64,000 nt of DNA from Prochlorococcus sp. MIT 1341 (GTDB lineage: Bacteria > Cyanobacteriota > Cyanobacteriia > PCC-6307 > Cyanobiaceae), in contig NZ_CP139304.1 of NCBI RefSeq assembly GCF_034092415.1, positions 1,658,001 through 1,722,000 on the forward strand, in the 5' to 3' direction. Below, in pieces: positions 55,032 to 63,483 of the stretch; positions within the stretch are counted from its first letter, which is position 1; each line of letters opens with the position of its first letter. The translations under genes and the position numbers were made by a program. The notes beneath the pieces were generated by a model. It was not told where the DNA came from and did no database searches. It saw only the letters and a program-made list of their open reading frames with translations.

Positions 55032-55289
55032 TTAATGATTGTGTTGATGCTTAGAATCACCATGGTTTTTGCATGGCATCCACTTATCACCCATTTTGTG
55101 AGCCCCAGTGCAGTTAAAAGCCTCGGCAGCTTTTTCTGCTTCAGCTTTGCTATTGAATAGAGCAGGGGTTGCTTTTTTCTTTGCTTCAGTTGAACATCCA
55201 CCAAAAGCTACCGTTATCAAGGTGAAGGCTAGGAGAAAAATTTTGTTCAAAGGACCTGATTTTTCTATAAATTTAGCAAGGGTAAACAT
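55032..55289 (-). CDS. DUF3721 lipoprotein-like protein
   Basis: 85 residues. An N-terminal hydrophobic signal (KIFLLAFTLITVAFGGC) ends in a lipobox-like GGC. The domain has KAEAEKAAEAFNCTGAHKMG then DKWMPC, as in the neighbouring repeat protein, then a histidine-rich end (KHQHNH) that might bind metal. First gene of the pair. Confidence 0.75.
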   Translation of the reverse strand: MFTLAKFIEKSGPLNKIFLLAFTLITVAFGGCSTEAKKKATPALFNSKAEAEKAAEAFNCTGAHKMGDKWMPCKNHGDSKHQHNH

Positions 55290-55831
55290 GTTTTGAATTT
55301 AAATATTCTGGTATTTACATTTTTCTATCTGTCAAAATGGTCTCCTTTTTACCAACAAAATATGGATTGAACCTATTCATGATTCCTTGAATGGGCCTTT
55401 CATAAGGTTCTTACTCTTAGGCCTAAGAAATATTGTTTAATTTGTTTGCATGCCTTTAATCTAATTAGGACTTGAATCTGACATTGATTTTCTATCTCTT
55501 TCGCTGGATTAAGTGGGGTTACCTGCTGATTGATTCTGTTCTTAGCAGGTGAGATCAAAACTTTTAGCACCGAATTCCTTTTACCTTATCAATGTTGCTA
55601 CAAAAATCGAGCAATATTTGGAGAAGGTCTTTTGCTTTTCATTTCTTAAGAATCACCTTTTTGTGCATGCAAATCACTTTACGAAAAAGATAATTGCCTG
55701 ATGAACTCTCTTTTCTGGATCATGGTGGATGCAAAACAGTACTTCATTTAGAGGAGAATTAGTCAGTATCTAATCCTGAATTAGATTTTGATTGCTTAGA
55801 TGTGTTACTTAAGCTCTGAGTCTAAAGCAAT
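55290..55831. other. intergenic, no gene seen
   Basis: About 540 bases with only very short frames, including a 16-codon one at 55.7 kb. No repeats or RNA genes seen. Confidence 0.35.
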
Positions 55832-56083
55832 TCAGTTGAAAGCACGAAATTTACCTGTTCCACTGTCTCTGTGATTGTCTGGCAGAAATGGGAAATTGTC
55901 TTTTGGACCTAAGAGTTCATTAATGCTCTCTTGTCTTTCTGAATTTCGATTAATTCCTTCTTTATTATCCAACCCATGCTCCTCTATGGGAGCAAGTTCT
56001 GCATTAGCTACTTGGAGACAGCACATAAGTGAAAGACAAAATAAAATGCAAATAGAAGCAACTCTTCGCATTGGTTGATACAT
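55832..56083 (-). CDS. small secreted acidic protein
   Basis: 83 residues from ATG; an earlier in-frame start gives 101 and a later ATG gives 79. The signal peptide (RRVASICILFCLSLMCCLQV then ANA) is clear, followed by a polar region (PIEEHGLDNKEGINRNSERQ) without a known motif. Likely periplasmic or secreted. Confidence 0.6.
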   Translation of the reverse strand: MYQPMRRVASICILFCLSLMCCLQVANAELAPIEEHGLDNKEGINRNSERQESINELLGPKDNFPFLPDNHRDSGTGKFRAFN

Positions 56084-56450
56084 TTTCTTAGTAACAAAAT
56101 GAATATTATATTCTAGCTTCTTTTTAGGGGGCACCAAGATTAAAATTTTAATAACCTCATTTCTTTTTTGCTAGGGAAATAGCCCTTCATTTGATCTCTT
56201 GAAGTGGTTGTGAATGCTTTCTCCTACAAGCTTTCTATCTTTAGAAAGATGTGAGTGCAATTAGAGGCAATATCTTTAGTATTGGATCATGAAAGCTAGT
56301 CCGATGATGCCAGATGAAAATCATCCTTGGTATTTGTTGCTGTCTTGAATCTTGTTGGATAGATAGTTCGTATTTCATACATGATGCACCTTCTAAATGG
56401 TTAAAATGAAGTCCTATAGTCTTTAATGAATTTATTTCTTGAGATATTTA
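56084..56450. other. intergenic, divergent promoters expected
   Basis: Lies between the secreted protein gene and purU, which point away from each other. No distinct frame or repeat is seen. Confidence 0.35.
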
Positions 56451-57305
56451 ATGAATACCTCCTCTTGCACGCTTCAGCTTATTTGTCCTGACCGACCTGG
56501 CTTGGTTAAGGAATTGGTCAGTTGGGTAACTGATCATAAAGGGAACATCCTTCATGCAGATCATCATACCGACAATGAAGCAGGGTTGTTTCTTAGTAGA
56601 ATCGAATGGGGTTTAGATGGATTCGCAGTTGATAATGAATCTATACCCATCGAAGTTAAACAATTAGCTCGACATCTAGATGGTAAGGCCTCCGTGCATT
56701 TCTCCGATGCTATCCCTAGAGCTGCTATCTTTATTAGCAAACAAAGCCATTGCTTGTTAGATTTGCTCTGGAGAGCACGGAGCGGTGAGATTCGTATGGA
56801 CATCCCTTTAGTTATCTCCAACCATCAGGATTTAGAGGGAATTTGTAATGATCTGGATGTAAACTATTACTATATCCCTAACAATTTAAAATATAAAAGT
56901 GATTCAGAAAGCAGAATGCTAGATATTCTCTTAAACCATCAAATTGAATTAGTTATTTTAGCAAAATACATGCAAGTTTTAACAGGAAACTTTATAGAAA
57001 GATGTCCTCCAATTATTAACATACATCATTCCTTTCTTCCAGCTTTTAAGGGTGCCAACCCCTACTTCCAAGCATGGCAAAGGGGAGTGAAGCTGATCGG
57101 AGCAACAGCTCATTACGTCACGGAGGAGTTAGATGATGGACCTATTATCGAGCAAACACTTGTTAATGTAAGCCATAGAGATGAGGTCTCAGACTTAATT
57201 CGTAAGGGAAGAGATACTGAGAGAGTTGCTTTAGCAACAGCTGTAAGATTGCATTTGCGACATCAAGTAATGGTCTATAGAGGTAGAACCGCAGTGTTCG
57301 CATAA
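56451..57305 (+). CDS. purU: formyltetrahydrofolate deformylase
   Basis: 284 residues from ATG (a TTG 4 codons upstream is less likely). An N-terminal ACT-like part (LICPDRPGLVKELVSWVTDH, HADHHTD) precedes the formyltransferase fold with NIHHSFLPAFKGANPYFQAW and GATAHYVTEELDDGPII, carrying the catalytic asparagine, histidine and aspartate. It releases formate from 10-formyl-THF, balancing one-carbon and purine metabolism. Confidence 0.94.
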   Translation: MNTSSCTLQLICPDRPGLVKELVSWVTDHKGNILHADHHTDNEAGLFLSRIEWGLDGFAVDNESIPIEVKQLARHLDGKASVHFSDAIPRAAIFISKQSHCLLDLLWRARSGEIRMDIPLVISNHQDLEGICNDLDVNYYYIPNNLKYKSDSESRMLDILLNHQIELVILAKYMQVLTGNFIERCPPIINIHHSFLPAFKGANPYFQAWQRGVKLIGATAHYVTEELDDGPIIEQTLVNVSHRDEVSDLIRKGRDTERVALATAVRLHLRHQVMVYRGRTAVFA

Positions 57306-57414
57306 CAATTCGATGTTTATATAAGGCTTACACTTTATTAATAACTATGTTAAACAGTAATCATCCAATAATTAATAGATTATGGCCATAATGATTTTTC
57401 CAGGGATAACCCTT

Positions 57415-57843
57415 TTAATCATCTTCGGAAAGCCTGCCTTGCCTTTTCCGTTTTAATTCGCCTCTTTGTTTCTTTACCTGAATTCTACGCTTCTGAGATG
57501 AAATAGTTGGCTTTGTTGATTTCCTTTTTTTTTGAGGAGGCCTTAACCCTTCACGTAGAAGATCTGATAAATATATTAGCGCAAGTTGACGATTTTTATA
57601 TTGTGAACGTTCTTTAGATACAATTATATGAAGACATCCATTAATCAAATGGCCTTTGAGGTTTCTCATTAATCTTTGCTTATAATAAACATCAAGCACA
57701 TTTGAAGAAGCTAGATCGAATATAAGTTCAACTCGAGAAGACGTTTTATTAATAGCTTGACCGCCAGGACCAGTAGCCCTTGAGAAACGCCAACTTAGCT
57801 CTTTAGCTGGTATAACCAACTTAGAATTAATAGTTAAATTCAT
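57415..57843 (-). CDS. arfB: ribosome-rescue peptidyl-tRNA hydrolase ArfB (GGQ domain)
   Basis: 142 residues. FSRATGPGGQAINKTSSRVE contains the GGQ motif that hydrolyses peptidyl-tRNA, and the C-terminus is a basic tail (KKRKSTKPTISSQKRRIQVK) that enters the mRNA channel of stalled ribosomes. No codon-recognition domain is present, so ArfB/YaeJ rather than a full release factor. Confidence 0.9.
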   Translation of the reverse strand: MNLTINSKLVIPAKELSWRFSRATGPGGQAINKTSSRVELIFDLASSNVLDVYYKQRLMRNLKGHLINGCLHIIVSKERSQYKNRQLALIYLSDLLREGLRPPQKKRKSTKPTISSQKRRIQVKKQRGELKRKRQGRLSEDD

Positions 57844-58105
57844 TTATTTATATTAATTGATTACGAAGAAGTAAGGGGTAATCATTAGGGTATCAGATTT
57901 TTATTAACCAGATGAGGGAAAACCAATTTGACTTATTCATAATATCTTTCCATAGAGGTTTGCTTGTTTAACGGAATGCTGTTCAATTTCAATTGAAAAC
58001 ATGTTTTAGATTCCTTGTCTTGCTTTGCTGAAATCATGTGATTATGATGTCCTATACAGATTGGAGCCTATTGCTCTGAATTTGATTATTCTCATTTAAT
58101 CTACC
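57844..58105. other. intergenic, no gene seen
   Basis: Promoter region between divergent genes. No further support for any feature. Confidence 0.3.
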
Positions 58106-58543
58106 TTGCAAATCAAGTTAAGCCTTTTCACTCGACTCATGGCAGTGCCTTTATTGGTATTAACTGTTAGTTGTGGGGGTTCAAACTCTTCAAAAGTTGC
58201 CCCTAATCTTTCCAATAAAGAAAAGATTAGTAAAAAAATAATGGCTGCTACTGACAAGGATCTGTTTCTCTATAAGGGAATTGGTACCACATATGTATGC
58301 AATGCCCTTAGTGTAGGCCTTAAATTCTCAAAGGCCATTGGCATTGCATCAGCAACCTATACCCAAGTACTTAATGCTAGACACGGTGGTAGAGTTGCTT
58401 CAGTAGGGGATAAAAAGCTAAGTGATGATCAACTTCTGAGTGGATCAGAACTTCAGATGGTCAAAGGATCGTATGACCATTGCCCTAAAGAAATCCCTGA
58501 TGAGATAAGAGGGAAAATTAAATCAGCATTATCTAAACAATAG
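58106..58543 (+). CDS. exported protein, probably lipoprotein
   Basis: 145 residues, TTG start; an ATG 11 codons later is possible. N-terminal hydrophobic stretch (LMAVPLLVLTVSCGG) ends in a cysteine as in lipoproteins. Then a soluble domain with two more cysteines (TTYVCNALSVGLKFSKAIG, SYDHCPKEIPDE). Looks like a conserved picocyanobacterial exported protein. Function unknown. Confidence 0.62.
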   Translation: MQIKLSLFTRLMAVPLLVLTVSCGGSNSSKVAPNLSNKEKISKKIMAATDKDLFLYKGIGTTYVCNALSVGLKFSKAIGIASATYTQVLNARHGGRVASVGDKKLSDDQLLSGSELQMVKGSYDHCPKEIPDEIRGKIKSALSKQ

Positions 58544-58743
58544 ACAATGTAATGGTATGAGTTTCTAACAGAAAAAAGTACATATTTTGTACCCATCTGA
58601 TTAATTATTAATTGTCTTTATTCAACCAAAAAGAATAATCTCGATAGAGCTAAATGGCTTTGCTTTTAACTATTAAATTGATTTGACGTTTATTAAAAAG
58701 GCTATATATTGATTGAGACCGATGAGATTTAGGGGCTAACGTA

Positions 58744-58944
58744 ATGCTTGAATCAACTCTCACATTCTTGGCTGGCATCTTTCAAGACAATAATTTGATG
58801 ATTAGGCGAATTGCTATAATCTCTATAGTCTTATATGTAGCTCTTCAACTCCTTGGTTTGGTTTTCCCCGTATTTATTACTTTAGGAATAAGCTTTTTGC
58901 TTTACAAGAAAATGACCAAGGAAAATTCGAAATCAATCGATTAA
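58744..58944 (+). CDS. 66-residue membrane protein
   Basis: ATG start. Two hydrophobic stretches (MIRRIAIISIVLYVALQLLG and LVFPVFITLGISFLLYKKMT). Followed after two bases by the next gene, so the two are probably co-transcribed. Confidence 0.55.
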   Translation: MLESTLTFLAGIFQDNNLMIRRIAIISIVLYVALQLLGLVFPVFITLGISFLLYKKMTKENSKSID

Positions 58945-58946
58945 AT

Positions 58947-59324
58947 ATGTTGGTCTTTAGCCTTCTTTTTTCATTATTCATAACGATATGCCCATCTACT
59001 TCGTTTATTTGTGATGGCTCCACTCTTTATGCAACTATAAGGAATAACCTATCCGGAGACTTTGCCTTGGTTGATGATCTAGAAAACATTGATCAAGGAG
59101 CTTTTGTGGTGCTTAATTGGAAGTCAAAAAATATAATGCTGCCTATTTCATTCCAATCCGGAGAGATTACTTTTCGAGATAATAAATGGTTGTGGAGTTA
59201 CCAAGATAATGAATATGGTTTGCATCTAAATAACCCTCGTTTTGCTCAATTGCTCCCAAGCGGTAAGGTTGTTGAACATGAATGCATAATACCTAAATTA
59301 TCTTCTTCAGGAAGCATGAACTAG
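58947..59324 (+). CDS. 125-residue exported protein
   Basis: ATG start just after the preceding stop. A signal peptide (VFSLLFSLFITICPSTSF) then a beta-rich region (GSTLYATIRNNLSGDFALVD, FQSGEITFRDNKWLW). Two cysteines lie outside the signal. No family recognised. Confidence 0.6.
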   Translation: MLVFSLLFSLFITICPSTSFICDGSTLYATIRNNLSGDFALVDDLENIDQGAFVVLNWKSKNIMLPISFQSGEITFRDNKWLWSYQDNEYGLHLNNPRFAQLLPSGKVVEHECIIPKLSSSGSMN

Positions 59325-59484
59325 GACACTAATTTTTATTAGGTCAAAGTACATATAAACAGTAAGTTATCAGTTAATTTTGCTCTTTCATCGTATTGAT
59401 AGTGCTTTTTATGTAATGACTGATGTTTCACAAAATTGTCTTATTACTGCTAGAAGCTCAATGCCTTTCAATAAAATTAGCCGA

Positions 59485-59790
59485 TTAATTAGCTGCCGAT
59501 CTCCTACGGACAATTCGTCTTCCATCGGGGGCCTCTTCCACTTTAGATCCTTTGTCAGTTGAGGCTTCGCTGTTGGATTGCTTCGGAGGCTCCTCTTCTC
59601 CTCCTTCCATTTCTAAGCAAGTTCCTACAACCATCGCTGCTTCAATGGGATTGGGCAAGTCTCCAATTGTGATGAGTGCTTTTAGCACGAGCTGCATCCG
59701 AGCCTCTTTAGGGAGTCCTGGGCGAAGTTTGTTGACAGATTGCCAAAGCTCTTGCGTAACTTCTTTTAGGAGGTCTTTTTCTGGAACCAA
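59485..59790 (-). CDS. 101-residue acidic-tailed protein
   Basis: ATG start. A helical domain (LKEVTQELWQSVNKLRPGLP, QLVLKALITIGDLPNPIEA) is followed by a disordered acidic/basic tail (EGGEEEPPKQSNSEAS) and RRIVRRRSAAN. It looks like a conserved picocyanobacterial protein. Function unknown. Confidence 0.65.
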   Translation of the reverse strand: MVPEKDLLKEVTQELWQSVNKLRPGLPKEARMQLVLKALITIGDLPNPIEAAMVVGTCLEMEGGEEEPPKQSNSEASTDKGSKVEEAPDGRRIVRRRSAAN

Positions 59791-60440
59791 AGTACTTCTC
59801 GTGTAGATGATGTTCTTATTTAATTCTATTGGCTGGCATCTCTATTTTCAGAGGTTGATTTGGACTTCAAGAAGAGGGCTTGCCTTGAGATAAGCCTCAT
59901 ATTGATTTAGCTTTAAAGCCTTGCTAGGTAGCTAAGGCAAGTTTCAATTGGTTTTGGGACGATTTCAGAGGCTTCAATCGCTCAGAGTTCATCGGAGCGC
60001 AGAGACGTCGAGGGGGTATGAGCATTATCACTGCTTGTCATTTTGTAGCAACTGCTACAAAATGACAAGCAGTGATAATGCGAATTACGCCTGGCTTTAC
60101 CATCCCTTTCTGGAAATTTTCTTATAGCTCCTTAATTGCTTAGAAAGTTTTTAGCAGACCTCACAGAATGCTTTTTCTCTTGTTGATATTCAGTAAGCTT
60201 ACATTTTCATGGATGCTTAATCTTTAAAGTAATATTCTTTTCCCGGATGGAAATTTTACCTTTACTCGCAAAATATTTTTATATCAAAAATAATTGTTTT
60301 ATGATTCTAGCTTTTTCGTTGAAATAACTAGCATTTGTGCGCCAGTACCTTTACCCATCTTAATCAGTTTTTGGTTGCAAATTTCGATTTGTATGGATTT
60401 TTGATGATATAAATTAGGCCCTATTTGTAAGGAGGAGGAG
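59791..60440. other. long intergenic region with perfect inverted repeat
   Basis: About 650 bases without a gene. It contains the 29-bp inverted repeat described separately. The last bases (AAGGAGGAGGAG) form the strong ribosome site of the next gene. Confidence 0.5.
60022..60081. repeat. perfect 29-bp inverted repeat with 2-base spacer
   Basis: Arms 60022-60050 and 60053-60081 are exact reverse complements. As RNA it would make a long hairpin (a few central bases unpaired). No T-run, no flanking direct repeat seen. It could be an unusual terminator, a recombination or binding site, or a small mobile palindrome. Confidence 0.7.
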
Positions 60441-60596
60441 ATGTCTGAAGATCAAAGCTATTTACTAGTCAATGGAAAGAATGACCCTATCGAGGAATAT
60501 TTTGAATGTATTACGGAGTGTTCCCTTGATGAAGAAAGGGTGGATTGTATTACGCACTGTGTCCAGGTTCACTTAAAAACGGAGGTGATGTCATGA
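60441..60596 (+). CDS. 51-residue twin-CX3C microprotein
   Basis: ATG preceded by AAGGAGGAGGAG, the best ribosome site in the window. Product has CITEC and CITHC, that is CX3C-X8-CX3C, in an acidic helix-rich chain (EEYFECITECSLDEERVD then CITHCVQVHLK). Paired cysteines would form a helical hairpin or bind metal. I recall similar short cyanobacterial proteins. Its stop overlaps the next start (ATGA). Confidence 0.72.
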   Translation: MSEDQSYLLVNGKNDPIEEYFECITECSLDEERVDCITHCVQVHLKTEVMS

Positions 60597-60976
60597 ATGG
60601 GGCCAAACCTTTTTATATAAGCCCGAATGGGGGGGTAATATTTTGTTTTAGAGGTGATTCTGGGAGGGTTTTTCGGTCTTGCTTTCATAGTCGTTGTATT
60701 TATGCGACTGATTTGCATACTGCAAAATCCTATTTAAATAATCTTGAGAGCAATATGAGTCATAGGGACAAGACGCCATTCGTTCACCCTGAGCAAAGGA
60801 AAACTACTCTTAAATGGAACTCGAATGGTGAGCTATCATCAATTGATATGGCAAGGATTCTTGATTGTTTGAGGAACCCTGAGCTTACCGAGTGCACTTT
60901 GTCCTCTGAGGTTGTTGATTATGGGTGGAATCAAACAAAAGCATTCAATTCAAAGCTTTTAACGTCTAATTCCTAA
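60593..60976 (+). CDS. 127-residue protein coupled to microprotein
   Basis: The internal ATG overlapping the upstream stop by 4 bp is preferred; GGAGGTGATG lies just before it. An N-terminal beta section (GAKPFYISPNGGVIFCFRGD) with several cysteines (FRSCFHSRCIYAT) and a helical end (SSIDMARILDCLRNPELTEC). No family recognised. Translational coupling suggests a joint role with the twin-CX3C protein. Confidence 0.65.
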   Translation: MNGAKPFYISPNGGVIFCFRGDSGRVFRSCFHSRCIYATDLHTAKSYLNNLESNMSHRDKTPFVHPEQRKTTLKWNSNGELSSIDMARILDCLRNPELTECTLSSEVVDYGWNQTKAFNSKLLTSNS

Positions 60977-61119
60977 GATTCTTGAGTTGTCTATCTAGTG
61001 CTTTTTGGGCAAGTCACTCCCAACAACTTTTTATGTAGTGATATGGACATCAAAAGAGCTCTGATAAAACCTTATGCCATTTCAAACGTTACTTTGTATC
61101 AAGCGTCACTTTTGTTGTA

Positions 61120-61677
61120 GTGGAAGAGCCTCGACCTAGTGTGACGATTACCTTTGAGTTGCAGAAGCTTCTTAAAGCTCAAGCAGATAATTCCGGTTTA
61201 TCGGTTGATGAGCTTGCCAATAACCTTCTGCTAGATGTTTTGTCAGGTTCAAAACAAGGAGAAGTTTCCGAATCTAAAACCTCAAATTTTGATGAGTTCT
61301 TTGATAATCGTTTGGAGCAAAAGCAATATCAAGAGACTTCTCCGTCTATTTTGAGCTTTGGCGAAACACGTTTTACTGATGAGGGAGCACGGGCATATAC
61401 CAAAGCAGTTAGATACGAGTTTCAGAAACATGCATCATTGAAAGGTCTTTCCCTAAATAAGGCGTTAGGCGAGCTGCCAGACATAGCCAAAAAACATCAC
61501 GGAGATTTTGCGGTAATAGGCCAAATCCTGATGGGAAGACACGAGCTTACCGGGGAAGAGATGGATATTTGGTTTGAAAAAAGCAGAGGGTGTCCATTGC
61601 AAAAGACCCTTCAGGAATGGAGCGGTGATTCTCTACCTTCGCTTTGTAGGGTTTTTGTACAAGCCATAGAAGTATAA
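61120..61677 (+). CDS. ribbon-helix-helix-like protein with unnamed C-terminal domain, paralogue
   Basis: 185 residues, GTG start. The N-terminus (PSVTITFELQKLLKAQADNS, LSVDELANNLLLD) fits the same fold type as the protein at 34.1 kb. The C-terminal half carries FTDEGARAY, KGLSLNKALGEL and HELTGEEMDIWFEKSRGCP in matching order. The pair is clearly related. No toxin partner is next to it. Confidence 0.65.
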   Translation: MEEPRPSVTITFELQKLLKAQADNSGLSVDELANNLLLDVLSGSKQGEVSESKTSNFDEFFDNRLEQKQYQETSPSILSFGETRFTDEGARAYTKAVRYEFQKHASLKGLSLNKALGELPDIAKKHHGDFAVIGQILMGRHELTGEEMDIWFEKSRGCPLQKTLQEWSGDSLPSLCRVFVQAIEV

Positions 61678-61943
61678 ATATCTAGGCCCGAAAAGTTTTT
61701 CATAAAGTTGTTATCAGGGGGTAATTTGTCTTTTAAACCTGTTCTTTTTCTTGGGTAAGGGTTACCCTTCAATACCTTATTGTGAGATTGAAGAGATATA
61801 TATGAAACAATCATCATTGAGTGACCGAGCATTAGCCTTTGCTTGAAGAGAGGGCAAAATCTTTAATACATTTCCTGTACTGGGGCAAACTTTTAAGAGG
61901 TAAACGTTTAGACTTTTACTTTGATGAGGCATTGTTTAGGAAT

Positions 61944-62159
61944 ATGGCTTTAAAGCAATTAAAGGCTTTTTTGCAGAAGATGCAGGATGAACCTTCGCTC
62001 AAAGAGAAGGTTCTTAACTCTTCAACTGCTGATGATGTAGCTCAAATCGCCTTAAGTCTAGGTTATGAGTTCTCAGGAGATGAATTGCTTAGGTTCTCTG
62101 GAAAGAAGGTTGGCCGAGTTACAGTTCAGAAAAATGATGTTCCAGGTGAATATAATTAG
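61944..62159 (+). CDS. Nif11-family protein
   Basis: 71 residues from an internal ATG with AGGA just before. MALKQLKAFLQKMQDEPSL is the Nif11 opening; ALSLGYEFSGDELL is its second conserved block. Nif11-type domains also serve as leaders of lanthipeptide-like (prochlorosin) precursors, but the end here (GRVTVQKNDVPGEYN) has no GG cleavage site or cysteine core, so a precursor role is unlikely. Upstream frame open but unneeded. Confidence 0.78.
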   Translation: MALKQLKAFLQKMQDEPSLKEKVLNSSTADDVAQIALSLGYEFSGDELLRFSGKKVGRVTVQKNDVPGEYN

Positions 62160-62277
62160 TATGCAAACATTGTAGTTGTCTTTTTCACCAATTGTTTTTT
62201 ATTGCTTTAATAATTTTTCTCAATAAATAATATCATTAATCAATTTATAGGAATTCTTATATGAATAAGCCTAAATT

Positions 62278-62478
62278 TTAGGGTTGTATTTTTTCTTTTG
62301 CCAAGCTTAGAACATTTAGATAAAGGTATTCATCTATTTCTCTTATATCATATTCTGAAGGCATTGCACCATGTATATATTCGTGAACCACCATCCAGCA
62401 ATAGCGTTCGAGCTCACTGTTTTTTGAGCCTGTTAGTTTAATAGCCTTATTTGCAAGATTCTCCTGTAAAGAGTTCAA
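62278..62478 (-). CDS. 66-residue protein, unknown
   Basis: ATG start. Helical throughout (SLQENLANKAIKLTGSKNSE, CWMVVHEYIHGAMPSEYDIR), protein-like. The HEYIH stretch is HExxH-like but with no downstream ligand seen, so no metallopeptidase is claimed. Confidence 0.55.
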   Translation of the reverse strand: MNSLQENLANKAIKLTGSKNSELERYCWMVVHEYIHGAMPSEYDIREIDEYLYLNVLSLAKEKIQP

Positions 62479-62652
62479 TGAGCTTAATGATTTAATTTTT
62501 ATTAGATTATTTGAGACTAACTAGTTTTATTGTTTAGGCTAAATTATCTTAACATTATGCCATTACCGAAGCGTTTTTTTCTTTGGATTTGCTATCGGGT
62601 AATTTTTGGAATAAAATTCGATCTATTAGACATGAGAAATTCTTTGTAAAAA

Positions 62653-63297
62653 ATGGCCTGTAAAGTCCTGACTGACTACCAAAGGGAGAAGATAGATAAA
62701 AGTGATGATTGTATTTTTTATGCGACACCTCGTTTTGTTTATCACTTAGACAAGTCCTTTCGAGAAAGATTGACCCAGCTTTATAGAGAACATCTTACTA
62801 GAAACTCTGTAGTTTTGGATCTTATGAGTAGTTGGGTTAGCCATCTGCCAAATGAGTTTAAATTTCACAAAGTTATTGGCCATGGCCTAAATAAAATAGA
62901 ATTAGAGTCTAATAAGCGTTTGGATTCCTTTTGGACCCAGGACCTTAACCAAAATCAGAAGTTGCCTTTAGACGATTCTTCTGTAGATTACTGCCTGATG
63001 GTTGCGGGCTGGCAATACCTGCAACAGCCTGAAGAAATAGCTTTGGAACTTAAAAGGGTTTTACGTCCTAAAGGGAAAATAATAGTCTCATTTTCTAACC
63101 GAGCCTTTTGGGACAAGGCACCTCGTATTTGGACACATGGTTCAGATTCTGATCACATAAATTATGTTAGTTCTATTTTGATTTCCCAAGGTTGGACTCA
63201 ACCTGATGTTATTGCAGAGAGTACCGTTGTGAATGGGTTTTTTCGAATCTTTGGTAGTAAAGGTGATCCTTTTTTCTCAGTGATCGCAACAAATTGA
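62653..63297 (+). CDS. class I SAM-dependent methyltransferase-like protein
   Basis: 214 residues. After an N-terminal 55 residues (with FYATPRFVYHLDKSF) the fold shows SVVLDLMSSWVSHLP (motif I variant, aspartate at beta 1), LPLDDSSVDYCLMVAGWQYL (acidic motif around beta 4) and LKRVLRPKGKIIVSFSN. The glycine-rich motif is degenerate (MSS), as in a known branch of these proteins. Substrate unknown. Confidence 0.7.
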   Translation: MACKVLTDYQREKIDKSDDCIFYATPRFVYHLDKSFRERLTQLYREHLTRNSVVLDLMSSWVSHLPNEFKFHKVIGHGLNKIELESNKRLDSFWTQDLNQNQKLPLDDSSVDYCLMVAGWQYLQQPEEIALELKRVLRPKGKIIVSFSNRAFWDKAPRIWTHGSDSDHINYVSSILISQGWTQPDVIAESTVVNGFFRIFGSKGDPFFSVIATN

Positions 63298-63483
63298 GTC
63301 GATTATCAATTTCCTAAAAAAGGTCATAGCGTTAACATTATCTTCACATGATCGGATATTATTATTACATGAAACCTTAAACAGCTTAACTAGGTATGGC
63401 TAGGTTCCCAGAAGCTTTTAAAATGGCACTTAGGAATTGAAGCTAACTTATTTGACTGACTTGAGAAAATTGGAGGCATTTAA

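Noticed and set aside
61944-62159. prochlorosin precursor
   Set aside because: Nif11 leader features are present, but there is no GG site or cysteine/serine core peptide.
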